The notes beneath the pieces are model-generated. The model did no database searches, was not told the origin of the DNA, and worked only from the letters and a program-made list of their open reading frames with translations. From Ignelater luminosus (Eukaryota; Arthropoda; Insecta; Coleoptera; Elateridae), in contig VTPC01000393.1 of the NCBI GenBank assembly GCA_011009095.1, positions 26,686 through 90,685 of the forward strand: a stretch of 64,000 nucleotides of DNA, written 5' to 3'. Position numbers and translations under genes: made by a program. This document shows positions 34,101-46,493 of this stretch, one piece after another. Within the stretch, counting starts at the first letter, position 1; every line of letters begins with the position of its first letter.

Positions 34101-36491
34101 ATTCTCACAGAATATCAATAGCCAATTGCTAACCTGAAGATCAGAACGACCAAATTAACGTTTCAATACTTTTATTATAGCATTGACAATTATCGTTTTA
34201 AATTGCAAACAGTAGAATTTTTAAATTTATTAGAATAAACCTCCCTTATTTTTAGAGCTTCGCAATATTAACGGTGATGTTTAAACTCACCCCAAAAATT
34301 GTGAAAACCAATTACCAAATACCTTCTCTTAAAACAGCTGAAAAATAATGAGTTTTAGCAAAACAAATTAAAACTGTGAAAAGAGAACTACAACTGTAGA
34401 AGTACGTTGCTATTTCGGAGGGAAAAATACTGACGAAAATGGAAAAAATATTCATTTTGTGTGTTCCATTAGAAAATATCGATAGCGTACGTGAGATTAA
34501 TCTGTCAGATTGACTAATGAAACTACAACGTATGATCGGAATATTTAGCATAGGTATGTACCAGATGTAAACGTATTTCCGCAACTGTTATTCGATTGAA
34601 AAAAATTTCAAGATTAATTTATCAAAACTAGAATTCTGGGCTGCTAGTAATTTGAATATCTCTTTTCCAACTTTCAATACGATGGTTTTAAACCAAAGAT
34701 ACATACGTGTTTAGTTAGATGTGCATTAACAGACATCCTGTTATCAGATACAAGAATAATTTGAAAAGATCATTTTACGATTAAATGGAATTTTTTCAAT
34801 ATCAAAGGTTGATAATTTAAAAAAGTCTAAGGTCTCTAAAGTTAAAATGTGCACAATTTTAAAAATAGACTAGCAATATTTGAAATAGCTAAACCATAAT
34901 GTCTTTGTTAGAATTCGTTTATTAATTATAGCCGTTGAACTTTCTCACCAAGTGGTTTTTCACTAAGGTTTTCCATGATTTTGCCTAGTGCCATGAATGA
35001 CTCAGGAACAGTGATTTCCAAGAACTTCTTACTTTGACCTCACTTTCATCTTCTTTGAAATATCCGTTCTTGGTTGAAGATGAGCTTCCGAACCTTAAGT
35101 ATTGGTCGGATGAAACACACTGACTTGCTCACCGAAGTTGTGTCTAAGATATCAGTAAGATTGTCTCAGGATTTGTGAACACAGGCAGAATTATTCGTTA
35201 GTTTGCTGCAAGAAAGAGGTAAATGCACACGATTCAGTCTCTGATAAAAACGATGCCAAACAACTAAATATTACGCACAATGGAAAACGTATACGTATTT
35301 TCCAATATTTACAATGTTGTTTTTGATTAGCATCAAACATATCAGTGGTCCAAGGTTTCTTTTCATACTCAGAAAAGACCAGTAAACTGTTGTAAACGAA
35401 ATAATTGAGAAAGTTAGAACTCTCTTGAAACTCTTTTGCTAGACAATACATAGACATTCCGAGGCCAAATTGTTAAATTGGTTCGTATAACAACAAAACT
35501 CGTTTCTGTATTTTACAACTTGTTTTCAGAACTAAATTATCTTGACAGATAACCTCTAAAGTTACGTAATTTCTGCTATTCAATTTGCCTTTATAAGAGG
35601 CAATTCAACCCCTGAGTGGTTTCCGGTGCCCACGTATGTGCTACACTAATTTGTGGACTGAAACAAAATAAAATGCCAAGATTTAGAATAAACATAAATT
35701 TGCTTGAGTAAACAAGATGGTGTTTGAGATCACTGATTGAGTGACTCTTGTGGAAAAGGTTTTGCAGTTTAGACTTTTGGAATATTTGTTTTGATTAGAG
35801 ATAAAAGTAGTTACTTTAAGTACTATTTTAATTTCAGTTTTGGACTTTTAAGTTGAGAATCTGTAACATTCTAAGGACATTCAGGACGTCTTCTCAATAT
35901 TGTTATGTTGCATTGTTTTTGAAAAATTTAAATCTCAGATCTATAAGAAATATTAACTTCATCTGAATGTAATGTATTGCAACAAATAATCCTATTTGTC
36001 TTAGATGTGTAGAAAGCAGAAGCAAAAAAAAACAGTAATTGATCAAATTTTATAAATTAACGTCTGGCTTGACAACAGTGACAGCCTGAAATGTTCTTAT
36101 TATCTTGCAAATCACTCATGGTGTTGCATGATGTTATGATATCATGTATGTTACTGTAGCATGAGAAAGAGGAAGATACGAGTCTTTTGAAAGATCAAAT
36201 AGAAAAGGTCTAGAACAGTAGGTCCGTCAATGTGTTTATTCGTCTTGATTAGTACTCAGATTTATTGATGAATGTTTGGAATGAACATGAATTAACATTC
36301 AAATCAACCTGATTGTGATAATTAATTCAGTTTTTATTCTGATTTTTCTCATTTTGGGGTTTAGTCTTCAGGAATCTAACACTAAATGGCTAAAACCTTT
36401 CTCTGCCTATATTTCATCGATGATGACTTTGCAGAGTCCTAACACAATTTGTTGTGTAAGAGCCATAGCATGAGGCAATCATCTTAATTGG
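31176..36491. other. Non-coding, AT-rich
   Basis: About 5 kb without a recognised gene or element apart from the weak exon-like site at 34291-34337. The frames at 32333-32530, 33257-33475, 34312-34584 and 35191-35457 are unsupported. Confidence 0.45.
34291..34337 (-). other. Exon-like sequence, 47 nt
   Basis: On the minus strand, a pyrimidine-rich acceptor (CTCATTATTTTTCAG) precedes 47 bases with one fully open frame (one leading base, then CFKRRYLVIGFHNFW) and a strong donor (GGGG followed by TGAGT). The protein is not recognised. Support is splice motifs only. Confidence 0.2.
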
Positions 36492-36666
36492 AAGGATAAT
36501 GAGAAGTACTTCCTTACGGTTTTTCTTTAGATTTTATTTTCAAAATTGGTTTCGGCGACAAAGCCATCCTCATCTTGACATTTTTCAACTGAGGATGGCT
36601 TAGCCGCCAAAACTGGTTTTGAAAATAACATCTAAAAACCATAAGGAAGTACTTCTCATTACCCTT
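36492..36666. repeat. Inverted repeat with hammerhead/Penelope-like arms
   Basis: Arms 36492-36572 and 36590-36666 are about 88% complementary (one 4-base indel), with a 17-base loop. Each arm contains a motif of the form (C/A)TGAGGATGGC, six bases, GCC(G/A)AAAC, then a stretch ending TTTTGAAAATAA. CTGANGA, a short GC stem and GAAAC make up the conserved core of hammerhead ribozymes. Similar motifs are known in the repeats of Penelope-like elements. Here one arm has ATGAGGA with GAAAC and the other CTGAGGA with AAAAC, and an extra T precedes the stem, so neither looks catalytically perfect. The minus-strand frame 36514-36714 is an accident of the repeat. Confidence 0.6.
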
Positions 36667-39600
36667 ACTTACATAATTGATCAAATAAAGATAATTACTT
36701 TCTTTCTCTCGCAAGAACTACTGCTGTAGTGGAGCATTTTGTACATAGATTACATCACAGACAAAATGGGAGTACTAGCAAAACTTGAAATCTGATATTT
36801 TCTAAACTCCAGGTTAGTATTTATTTAATCTAACAAATTTAACCCAAACCACGACAAACTGTTAAAATAAATGGAGATGAAGGATAAAAGACAAGTGAAA
36901 AAGGGTCCATAAACAGTTCAATATGCGATGGGGACAATCAGAGAAAAGAAAAAATGGAAACTACTAAATATGCATTAATAGTGCTAAGAGTCCTCTATCT
37001 AGCAATAAAATAATTCAAAATAACTTAGCGGATTTGCATGATGACTGATAATATAGTAAATCGAGTGCTTTAGAATTTATGGAAATTCATGTCAGTTTGC
37101 TTTTATTTTTTTTAATGCTGTATATCTACAGATTTTTATTTCCGCAAATTCTGTGCATTTCCATCTCAATAGATTCTTGAGCACAACCTCTAACCTTACA
37201 GTTGTAGCCATATACCAAAAGTACCAAATAATTGTGTAACTCTTTCTTATTCTGCCCATCAAATGGCACGTGACAGGAACGGGTCGGTAGGAGTTTTTTG
37301 CCCCATACACATCTGCTACCTTTACCTGCTTCCCGGTACAGTCAGACAAACTGTAGGGACATAAATGCCCAATTAAATCTGTGAAAGGGGACGCATTTTA
37401 GAAACCCCAAAGCATTGATCTCATCTACCTAAGGTTGGGTTTGGTTACACAGACATGCGTTTGGCGTAGGTAAATTTGACATAATAAATTTTACATTTGC
37501 AACTACTGCACTAACAAGCTTTCAAATATAGATGATGATAAAACCAAATTACCAAACAACCAAAAAATATAAAAGGAGGATGAGATTTTGGTTACGTACT
37601 TAAGAGACCACGTAGGGACAGCTTATACGGAGAACGTTTTGCTTGAAAAACGCTGTAGGGTATATGCGGAAATCTTACAGATTACTACAGATGGCTCTTC
37701 CTATAATGCAGTGGAGGTCTCACTCTATTTGCTCTTGTTGTCTCTTTTCCACCTCAGCAAAACCAACGACAAGGTATTTTGTCTTGTATCTCCAGAACGG
37801 AAAGTCATAACGCTATGAAACTTTTTTATTATGTATCTAGTTTAGAAGGTAAAGTGTGATTAGAACAATCTTCTTTCGGTTTTCTTTATAGTTTTTTGGA
37901 AAAAGTCGCTATTATGTATATGTAGCTCCATTATATAAGGTACTTAACAAAAACAATTTATATCAGTGATAGCTCATTCGGTTATCTACAAAAAGCAATC
38001 TGTACTTACGAGAACAGTCATAATCAGAGTAAAGAAGAATAAAAACCAAGATGTATCCAAAAGAAGAAGTATTAAAGCAAATAACGATTAACATTGTTCA
38101 TATACTTGTGAGGTCTTGCATATGTTTCAATTAACAAGATTTCTGAAAACCACAAATATTTGATGAAGACCTGGAGGAGAGCCGTATCAATCGATAAATC
38201 AGATTTTAAATTGAAAATCAATACAGACAGACAGGCATAAGCTGTATACGCCACTGGAACCCGATAAAGAGCATCCATTTTCTTCTTCCCATTGTAGCAA
38301 TTCGACTAAAGCTAAAGTCATCCGGATGGGATAATATACAAAGCTAGTAAATAGACTGTTGAATGGAGGAATTTGAATACAAGCAACTAAAGAAGAATCT
38401 GAAAGAAGCTTCCGAAAGAGCACTAACTGTAGGGTACACAATAGTGTCTTGCATTGATGTATCATAATCTGTGTATAGTGTATACATGGTGTTTCGACAT
38501 ATGTTTTTGATTTGTAGTAAAATGGTGATGGGCGTATGACAAAGTCTATTTAATTCGTTTTGACATGGAGTGTTAGGGTGACTGGCGCTAATCCAAGTAG
38601 ACTTGTCCGGTTTTACTTAGATTAACTGCAATTAATGTAATTTTCTAGTTCAGATTTTCAAATTCTTTTAAGGAACATACGAGTATATGGCAGAAAACTT
38701 AATTACTTGCTAATTTGAGATTATTTTCGTACTAACAAGAACTTTTGTAGTAATAACATTAAAACAAATAAAGGAATTCTGTTGGTTTTAGTATTATCAA
38801 ACTTTCTTTTATTACAGTTTCTATCCTCGATTGACTAAATGTTACGACTGACAGAAATCTGTAGATTTAAAATGGTTTTTATAAAAAACATAAAAGTAGC
38901 TTTATACGCAGAATTTGATTCGTAAAAGGTTTTTTCCAGACATTTTCAATATTTTCCAATTTATTCAACACGTCGATAAAATAGGTGGGCGAATTAATTC
39001 GGCTTGAAATTGGCAACTGTATGGTTATGCTGATATTTTTCGCAAATATTCTAAAAATTTAAAAGTTTCATCTAACCGTTATGTATTTTATTATTACTAT
39101 TATTTTGTTTTTTAAATTGATAAATTCTAAAGAGAATTCTTGAAACTTATAGCTTCTCATTTTTATTCCATGTATGTATAGATTCAACTAGGTTTTTGTA
39201 GAGAGATGTAATAATTCCGTCAGTTGTGAGAAATGTAGGACATATTTCAAGAATCTTCTACAAATATGAATTCTAAATGTATAAATTTGTATACTGTTTT
39301 GGTTTTATATAAAACCTTAGGAAGATAAAGGTAGTGTAGAGGAGGACAAACGCCGATAAATCCGTATCTGGATAGCATGTTAAGTGATTCCGAAGTTTAT
39401 TTATAGAATTTCCATAATTTTTGTTAATAGTCTTTTGTAATCATTTTGTATAGTTTAAAACTATAAGATTTTTAAAAATGTTCTAAATGTTGTCTTTAAT
39501 TAACTCCATTTTGACCAATAGCTTTTATTCCATTGTTTCCAGTTTTCAAAGATTCGGGATTTTGAAACGTATAGTAGAAGAATTACTATTTATAGAAAAG

Positions 39601-42132
39601 TTTCTTTTGAACAGTAACTGTAACAAGTATAGAAACTTTTTTACATTATAACCTTCAGATCATTATAGGCAGAAACTCGTACAAGAACTACGAGTTATAA
39701 AAAGTTAGAAATTTGAAAAAGTTTCTTTGATCGTGAAGGTTTTAAATAATTTTACAAAGTCACAAAAAAGGTATCGTTCATAGACATTTATTTAAAGCAC
39801 CTTCGGGAAGTTAAGTTTTAATTAACTCGATTTTTTAATTAAAAATCTTTGAATTAAAGCGCACCTGTTCTGTTAGCGGGCTTTGCATTCATTATAGAAC
39901 GAGATTTCAATTTTATATTAGAATTTTAAGATCAGTTTAATGATGTTGAAACCTCTAATGTATTTAAGGTCGCCCAAAAACCTTTATGAAAATTTTTATT
40001 TATTGGAATACATTAAATTGATGTCTTCTGTTTTTGACAGTTTCTTTTAGGAATTTTTCTTTTGTGACCTTCTTAAGACGGAATAAATAGACATAACTAA
40101 CCTTCTCCTTAATACCTACAGAAACGAACGTAAATTCTAGCAAAAAGTTTTCTTTCTGACAATTTATAAAATTTGAATTTCCTTTTTAAAAATTTATGAT
40201 TGTTGAACTTAAGTCCCCTTCAAACGTCTAACCCTTTATCAATCCCTTCTCATTTCCTGAGGGCAGGTCTGTAATTTTCACAAATAATCAGCTGACGTAG
40301 TTACGATTCTAATACCGTAAAGTCTGCAAATTCCTCGTTCACTTTAACGCATCTACCATTGAGTTCAGAATCGCAACTGCAATAGCGAACGTTTTCTCCT
40401 TGTCTTTAGATCTTCATTACTTTTATCTCTTGATTTCTATTTCTCTCAACACAAGCTTTTTCGTCTTGATTAAATTTTCAACAAGTAGATAGTGTTCATG
40501 ATCTTCGGTAAAATATTCTCTTTTTTTGGTACAAGATTAAAAACTTAAATTTAAAAAATTAATTCAGGTTATGAACAGGAAAAAATGCTTAGGCGTTGAA
40601 GGTTTTATAATTTTTCATTTCCAACTTAATGTAATTTATACAGGATTAGCAACGTTCTAAGTATCTCCTTAGGGATTTTGGAGCTGCTTTTCAAGCTCAT
40701 TATCTGAATTGCTTCGATAATAGTAACCCTTCACACTCTAGCTGGTATTATTTCCACGTTTCCAAGGGAAACTTTATTAAATACCTCGAATGGTGAAGCG
40801 TTCGTGCGGTAATAGTTCAGATATTTTCCAAACATACAATTCGAATAACAAATCGAATTATGTTAATATTTAACTATTTCAACGTCATTAAAGTTTTGTG
40901 AAATAAAACGCTAAATAATGTTAATGAAAACAGAGGAAGCAAAGCAGATTAAGCAATTTCTACAGAACGACGTACAGTAATGCAATTGAAATAGTTCTCT
41001 GTAGTACTGCTGCAAATGTTATAGGTTTTATGTTTCTAACGAGTTCTTTCTGGGTAAGGTTACATTCATGAGAAAATATACAGAATGAAATACATTTGCG
41101 GAAAGCAGTATCTACATTTATATTTGTACTATGTAGGTTTCAAGATTATAATCAATAGTAAATTGGGGTAGCATTTATATCAAATTTAAACTTGGAAAAT
41201 GACAAGGAATACCAGCGTAGTATACAACTAAAAAATGTTTCACTTCATTCCTCAGGCTGGTTTTTGAAGTTTCAGAATGTTTAATTAAAGTTAGTCAAGT
41301 AAAATCAAATTACAAAATTTGCTTTAAAAACTAGAGAGTAGGTATAAATTCTAATATTACACTTTACAGGCAAATTCTTGTAAGATCGGATAGACAATAA
41401 GATATTGTAGTTAGATGCAGCATAATATGTTGCAGATACAAAAATAAAACTGCTTTCTACATGTAGACGCATTGCTGATAACTTCATAAGTAGAAATTGC
41501 ATTCGTAACCATAAAAGGTGTTCATACGACGAAGCTCACAAGGCCATAAATGCTCTTCATCTGCATTTTACATAATACTGAAGTTATTTCACAGTCGAAT
41601 GAAATATTCTAGAGAGTCATAAATAACCAGTGCGCGTTCATTTTCAAAACCTGTCAATATCTCAAAGTCTGCAACAACTCTTCCATTATTCAACAAAAAC
41701 GTTTTACCGCCACAAGTTCCGCCGCAACATGACAACACAAAAGTAGCCAATAGCTGTCAGCTAGGTGATACATCCTAAAATTCAAGTATTGTGAAAAATA
41801 AACCGATTTTTCAGATTTATTTTATGAGCTAAAATCGAGTTATTTTACAAATGTTCGTGCTAAGAATTTACCGGAAGACAAAAAATTAAAAATGTTTGTT
41901 ATTATTATTAATTATCAGAACTGAATTTATAAATACGACATTTTTTCATGAGATTGTTTAATAACTAGACAGCCAATATAGGCATCAACAAATCCGGATA
42001 ACTCTTCAAATAAACCCATCCTATTGTATTGTTCTGCTAAAACAGAATAATTAATCTCTTCGAAGGGTGTACTTGAACTGAAAGGGAAATCTGAGGCGTA
42101 CTTCGGATCTTTAATTATCGTTTAGCAGGTAA
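36667..42132. other. Non-coding, mostly AT-rich
   Basis: No recognised gene. 37100-37820 is somewhat less AT-rich and holds two unrecognised frames (37092-37349 minus, 37588-37818 plus). Frames at 38072-38278, 38199-38465 and 41305-41502 (minus) are likewise unsupported. Confidence 0.4.
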
Positions 42133-42387
42133 TTAATTAGAGGATCTAATTTTAATTATATATAATGAATTAAGAAACTCTTGTCTGGTATAGTGGATTG
42201 CTTTAAATTCAAGAGGAACCACAAGAATATTTTCTCCTTGTTTGATATTCACGAATTGGGAGGCGGTGATATTTGAATCCCTTGGGTTTAGCTCCACAAA
42301 TAACAAGTAATCCCTTCTAAGCTTAGATAAGAAATTTACCAGTCCCAGATTTCTTAACGACCCAAACGAAATGGGCATAGATTTACC
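42133..42387 (-). CDS. Candidate 3'-terminal coding exon
   Basis: On the minus strand a strong acceptor (CTTTTATTCTATTTGTGTTCCAG) ends at 42388. It is followed by 84 open codons to a TAA. The open frame itself begins at 42468, inside what would be the intron. The peptide runs GKSMPISFGSLRNLG, SKLRRDYLLFVEL, NPRDSNITASQFVNIKQGEN, ILVVPLEFKAI and a tail. The FGSLR and SNITA..FVNIK...ILVVPLEF pattern is reminiscent of the repeated beta-sandwich modules of TMEM131-type proteins (FG.LR ... IRIK ... IILPVEVEV). The match is too weak to assign a family. It could be a real terminal exon, an exon relic or chance. Confidence 0.3.
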   Translation of the reverse strand, partial: GKSMPISFGSLRNLGLVNFLSKLRRDYLLFVELNPRDSNITASQFVNIKQGENILVVPLEFKAIHYTRQEFLNSLYIIKIRSSN

Positions 42388-42390
42388 CTG

Positions 42391-43829
42391 GAACACAAAT
42401 AGAATAAAAGTGAAATCTTTTGAAACTTTTCGTCTCTTATATAAAGTGTCTTGAAAAGTTTGATTCATGATATGAATTTATTTATGTTGAAATGGGGCAA
42501 ACTGTGCGACTGTGCCAACGGTAAATTATTTTTATTTTGAACATTTTCGTTATTATATCAAATAGTATGTACTTAGCGTATGACGTTCTTGCACAAGTTT
42601 ACTTTCATGAATAAGTATTGATAATAACAATAGTAATTTCGAATAAATCTTTATACAAATTGTATTTAACTAAGTAAATAACAAGACATGTTAAGGAAAA
42701 TTACTAGGTAGTAAGAGCCTGGTTTACTTTTGCCAATGTTGCAATTATTTACGTCGTGGCCAGCAGTTACCTAGCCGATATATTATTATCAATGCGAAAA
42801 CAATTTCGATAATATCACATATCACCTTACCTATCCAGACGCCAAATTTACCGAGATACTTAGGATATTCCCAGAGGTTCTATTCCTCTGCTAAGGGCGA
42901 TTTCCTCTTTACTATCTTAATTTCCATTTATGAAATTTATAGTGCACACCTAGGTTGCTAATGGTTTTTTTAATCATTAAAACATTATGCAATCTAACAT
43001 TAACCCCTCAATTTTAATTTCTGTTATCCTTATCAGTTTTACTAATCCTATTTCCTTTTCTTATGTCAATTATAATTTATTGAAAGACTACAGAATATTT
43101 TACTTTTTCCCAATTCTTTCACTCTTTTATTCTAAATTAACCTTAACCAGTGATAACGAAGCCAACCTAAATTCAAGTTAAACTTAAAATATACTTTGAA
43201 TTTCTTTTATTCATGTTTGCTTCTCTAGGTTAACCATATGATGAAATGAAACCATATAGGTATTTTATCATCGATTTCTCTACTGATTAAAACTTTACTC
43301 CATATATTTATTACGTTTTGTCTTTCATTGGTTATCGATTATGAGTTTCGCAGAATATATTTACTGAAAGAAAACAAAGGTTTTGATTAAACCAACCTAA
43401 TGACATCATTTCCTGATATTATTTAGTTCTTATGTTTAATTATACTTTTTGCTGATAAATAAATATATAACTTCTCCTCCCTATCCAAACCATTCATTGA
43501 ATCAACTTTGGAATTTAATTTCAGTTTTATTGGCCATTGTAAAATACACTAGGTATCTCTAAAGTTGAACTTTGCAAATACTGGATGATTGAATGGATTC
43601 TTGATTGTAAGTTTACTATGATTCAATTTTATTGTTGGCCAAAAAGGCCTCAAGTTAATACAAACAGTGTAGAAGCATTTTGTGAAATGGAAATAAGTAC
43701 AGGAAAAGGTTTTGGTACAAGCTCCTAGATTTTAGCTGCGGTCTTTTATGGTATGTCAACAGTTTTATAGTTTATCGTATCTTGTATAAGCAGTACGACC
43801 ACCTTGAATTTTTCAAATACTTAGTGGCA
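42391..43829. other. Non-coding, AT-rich
   Basis: Nothing is recognised. The frame at 42987-43181 is low-complexity and unsupported. Confidence 0.45.
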
Positions 43830-43831
43830 TA

Positions 43832-44925
43832 CGAGGGTTGCTCTCTTAATGTGGAGCCTTATAGAGTAAAACACATTTTTGGTTTATAAAAAATGTATTA
43901 TAACTTCTCAAAATATTCCCCATTACAGTAAATACACTTTTGCATACGAAAGAACCAGTTTTCGAAACATTTCTTCCACATCTCTAAAGGTATGTTATTT
44001 ACGTCGTTTTTAAAAGCAACGACAGCTTCATCGGCCCAAGTAAAACTCATTCCTCGCAACTTATCTTTAACATGTGGGAAGAAATCATTGGGTGCTAGGT
44101 CGGGACTATATGCCGGATGACCCATCAATTCGACATTTTGCTCGCTTAAATATGCTAATGTTCTAGCAGTAGTATGTGCATGAGCATTATCATAATGTAA
44201 GATAAGCCTTCCTTTCGATCGCCTTTCACGGGCTTTTTGAAGGACAGTAGTGTACCATTCAAAATTAACAGTACGTCGATCGTCGAGCACAACGGTTGCA
44301 ACGTGTCCAGTAAATCCAAAAAAGGTGGCAACCATCTTCTTATTCCGACTTTTTTCCCGGAGCTTTCTTCGAGGCTCCTCATTTTGGAACACCCAAACAG
44401 CCGACTGATGCTGTTTCTTGGAATCATAAGAATATACCCAACTTTCACAGCCTGTTACAATATTGTATACTAGATTAGACGACCCTCGGGAAAAGCGTTT
44501 GAGTATGGCTTTGCACCAATTCACACGATCTGCCTTTTAAACGTCTGATAATTGTACGGTATCCAACAAGCACAAAGCTTACGTACATGTAGATGATTAT
44601 GCAAGATAGTATTGATCGCTTTCACACCAATGTCCAAGGTTCCTTACATCGTTCGAATAGTAACATGACGGTCTTTCTCTATCATACCTTGTACAATCTT
44701 GATGTTTTCCTCAGTATCAGCAGCTTTTAGGCAACCTTCGCGATACTCATCTTTCAGAAATTCACGACCAAAACGAAATTCGTTGTACCAGCGTTTTACG
44801 GTAGCTAATGAACACATACACATCAACATTTTTTCTAGACTGCAATGGATTCTTTTGTGATTAGTTCTTCTGTTATTGCCAGATAAACTCAAGTTAGGAA
44901 AGAGCGTTAATATGTTAGTGGGCAA
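43832..44925 (-). pseudogene. Dead mariner transposon (DD34D family) with broken transposase
   Basis: The minus strand encodes a mariner transposase in pieces. The N-terminal piece (44644-44925) includes ATVKRWYNEFRFG, EYREGCLKA and MIEKDRHVTIRTM. An in-frame stop at 44644-44646 is followed by IGVKAINTILHNHLHVRKLC and WIPYN. A frameshift and a second stop come within the next 30 bases. The C-terminal piece (43898-44524) carries CESWVYSYDSKKQ, KKMVATFFGFTGHVATVVL, ILHYDNAHAHTT and YSPDLAPNDFF. D2 and D3 are 34 residues apart. The first catalytic Asp position reads TGCE instead of TGDE. A likely left terminal repeat (TA, then CGAGGGTTGCTCTCTTAATG) starts at 43832; no right end was found. The element is immobile on its own. 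Confidence 0.88.
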
Positions 44926-45649
44926 AATGTCAAATCCGATATTATTAAAATCTTTAGAAAGATAAATTTACCTAGAATCAATCCTCCAATGTGGTATATG
45001 GTATATCTACTGCCACCTGAGAATTTAGTAGATTTTATAAATACTCATCATGCTAATAGCGCATTATGTTCCAGCCAAAGCTTACTTCGTGTTATTATGC
45101 TTGCACGACAAGAAAATGACTGGGAACCATAACACCTCTTGTTTGAAAAAACGGGTTTTGCTAAGCAGAATGATTTACAACAATGGGTGGGAAACCCAAA
45201 AAGAAGATCAATTTAAGAGAAATATTTTAAAAAGTAAGTGAAATTGATGTAGAAACCGTTCAACACCTAATGAGAGATGGCAAGACAAAGTTTTGTATTA
45301 TAGAAGAACCAAAATTTTTATTTCTGGTTTAATTTATTATTGAGTTAAAATAATACAAAATAGCAATTACTTTAATAATCTACACAGAGTTGCCAATCGA
45401 GTTACGAGAAAATCGTTTCATAAATTATCTAGATTTAAGAATTTTTTACAAAGTTTTGCTAACTGTTAAATTAGATGTTTCTTTGGGAAACTGCAGTGAG
45501 ATAAAAGCCAATTCAACTGCTACAAAATAGTTTTCTGAGAATATACACAATGAAGTTGTTCGTTGTGACTCTTTTTCTGGATCGCACTATATGAATAGCA
45601 TTTATTCAGCAAATTTTCTTTTCAGGAGTTTTTTTTTTGTTAGTTTTAG
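44926..45649. other. Non-coding, AT-rich
   Basis: The frame at 45050-45241 ends at a donor-like GTAAGTG (45235) and reads MIYNNGWETQKEDQFKRNIL near its end. It is not recognised and is listed only as a possible exon. Confidence 0.3.
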
Positions 45650-45706
45650 CCATAGAATCATTACGCTATAAATTTGACGGTGACTTTCTTGAACATCTTG
45701 TAGAAA
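45650..45706 (+). CDS. Candidate internal exon, 57 nt
   Basis: A long pyrimidine tract and acceptor (GTTTTTTTTTTGTTAGTTTTAG) ends at 45649. The 57 bases that follow are open in one frame only: two leading bases, then IESLRYKFDGDFLEHLVE and one base. The sequence ends at a consensus donor (AAA followed by GTAAGTGG). The exon is phase 1-1, and the peptide has a normal mixed composition in AT-rich surroundings. The family is not recognised. It is one of the better exon candidates here because acceptor, donor and reading frame all agree. Confidence 0.35.
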
Positions 45707-45712
45707 GTAAGT

Positions 45713-46491
45713 GGTAAGACGTCACTCCATGGTAGCATGTTTTCAAAGGACTTCCTTTGGGTAGAGAGGATTAACTTACCCGACTCTTACAAAGCTGATT
45801 TATAATTAAAAATTGAAATAAAACGTATATTTTAATACACAACAGACTTTGTTTGAAAACCAAACTATGATAACAATCTAGCGATGATATCACGCCACAT
45901 GTACATTTGCTGACCATAGATAACTTGTTTCTAAAGAATTAGAGGCCTCCAAATTAAATAGAATTTGTCCAGTTTGTCTCCTATAGAGACTCATGGTAGC
46001 AGTCTTCATTATTTCAACAAGAAATAAACAGTACAATGATAACAAATTTTGAGCTTTTGCTTATAGAATTTGAAGAAGATAGTCAGGTTTTGTTAGATGC
46101 TTCTTGGAATATTAAAATTACGGCGAAACCTCATTGTTCTATGTCTCTAATAATAATTATGCTAATTTTTGAAATGGTTGAAGATAGAAGATATTTATTT
46201 TGAGTTGTCACTAAGGAATGTTTGTCTATTACCACTACCACTACCACTTCTAAGGTTATGATTATTATTATTAAGAAAAAAGATTTCCTCGTTATTCTAT
46301 TGGCTTTTCTTAATTAATAGCTTTGCTGGCCCTTCCATGTGTAATTTTATTTGCAGTAGGTTAGTAGGCAAGATAAATTTTTTAAAAAACTATGAAAACA
46401 TTTGTTTTAAGGAAGTAAAACTGCAAAAGTTTGAAATCAATTCAATAACAAATAAATAAAGTCGTGTCTAGATATATAGTAAGACACACTC
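45713..46491. other. Non-coding, AT-rich
   Basis: Only short simple repeats are seen (ACCACT near 46230, ATT near 46262). Confidence 0.45.
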
Positions 46492-46493
46492 TA

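Noticed and set aside
41690..41770. GC-rich patch with a CCAAT word and a minus-strand frame (HVAAELVAVKRFC)
   Set aside because: No promoter, splice or protein-family support could be found.
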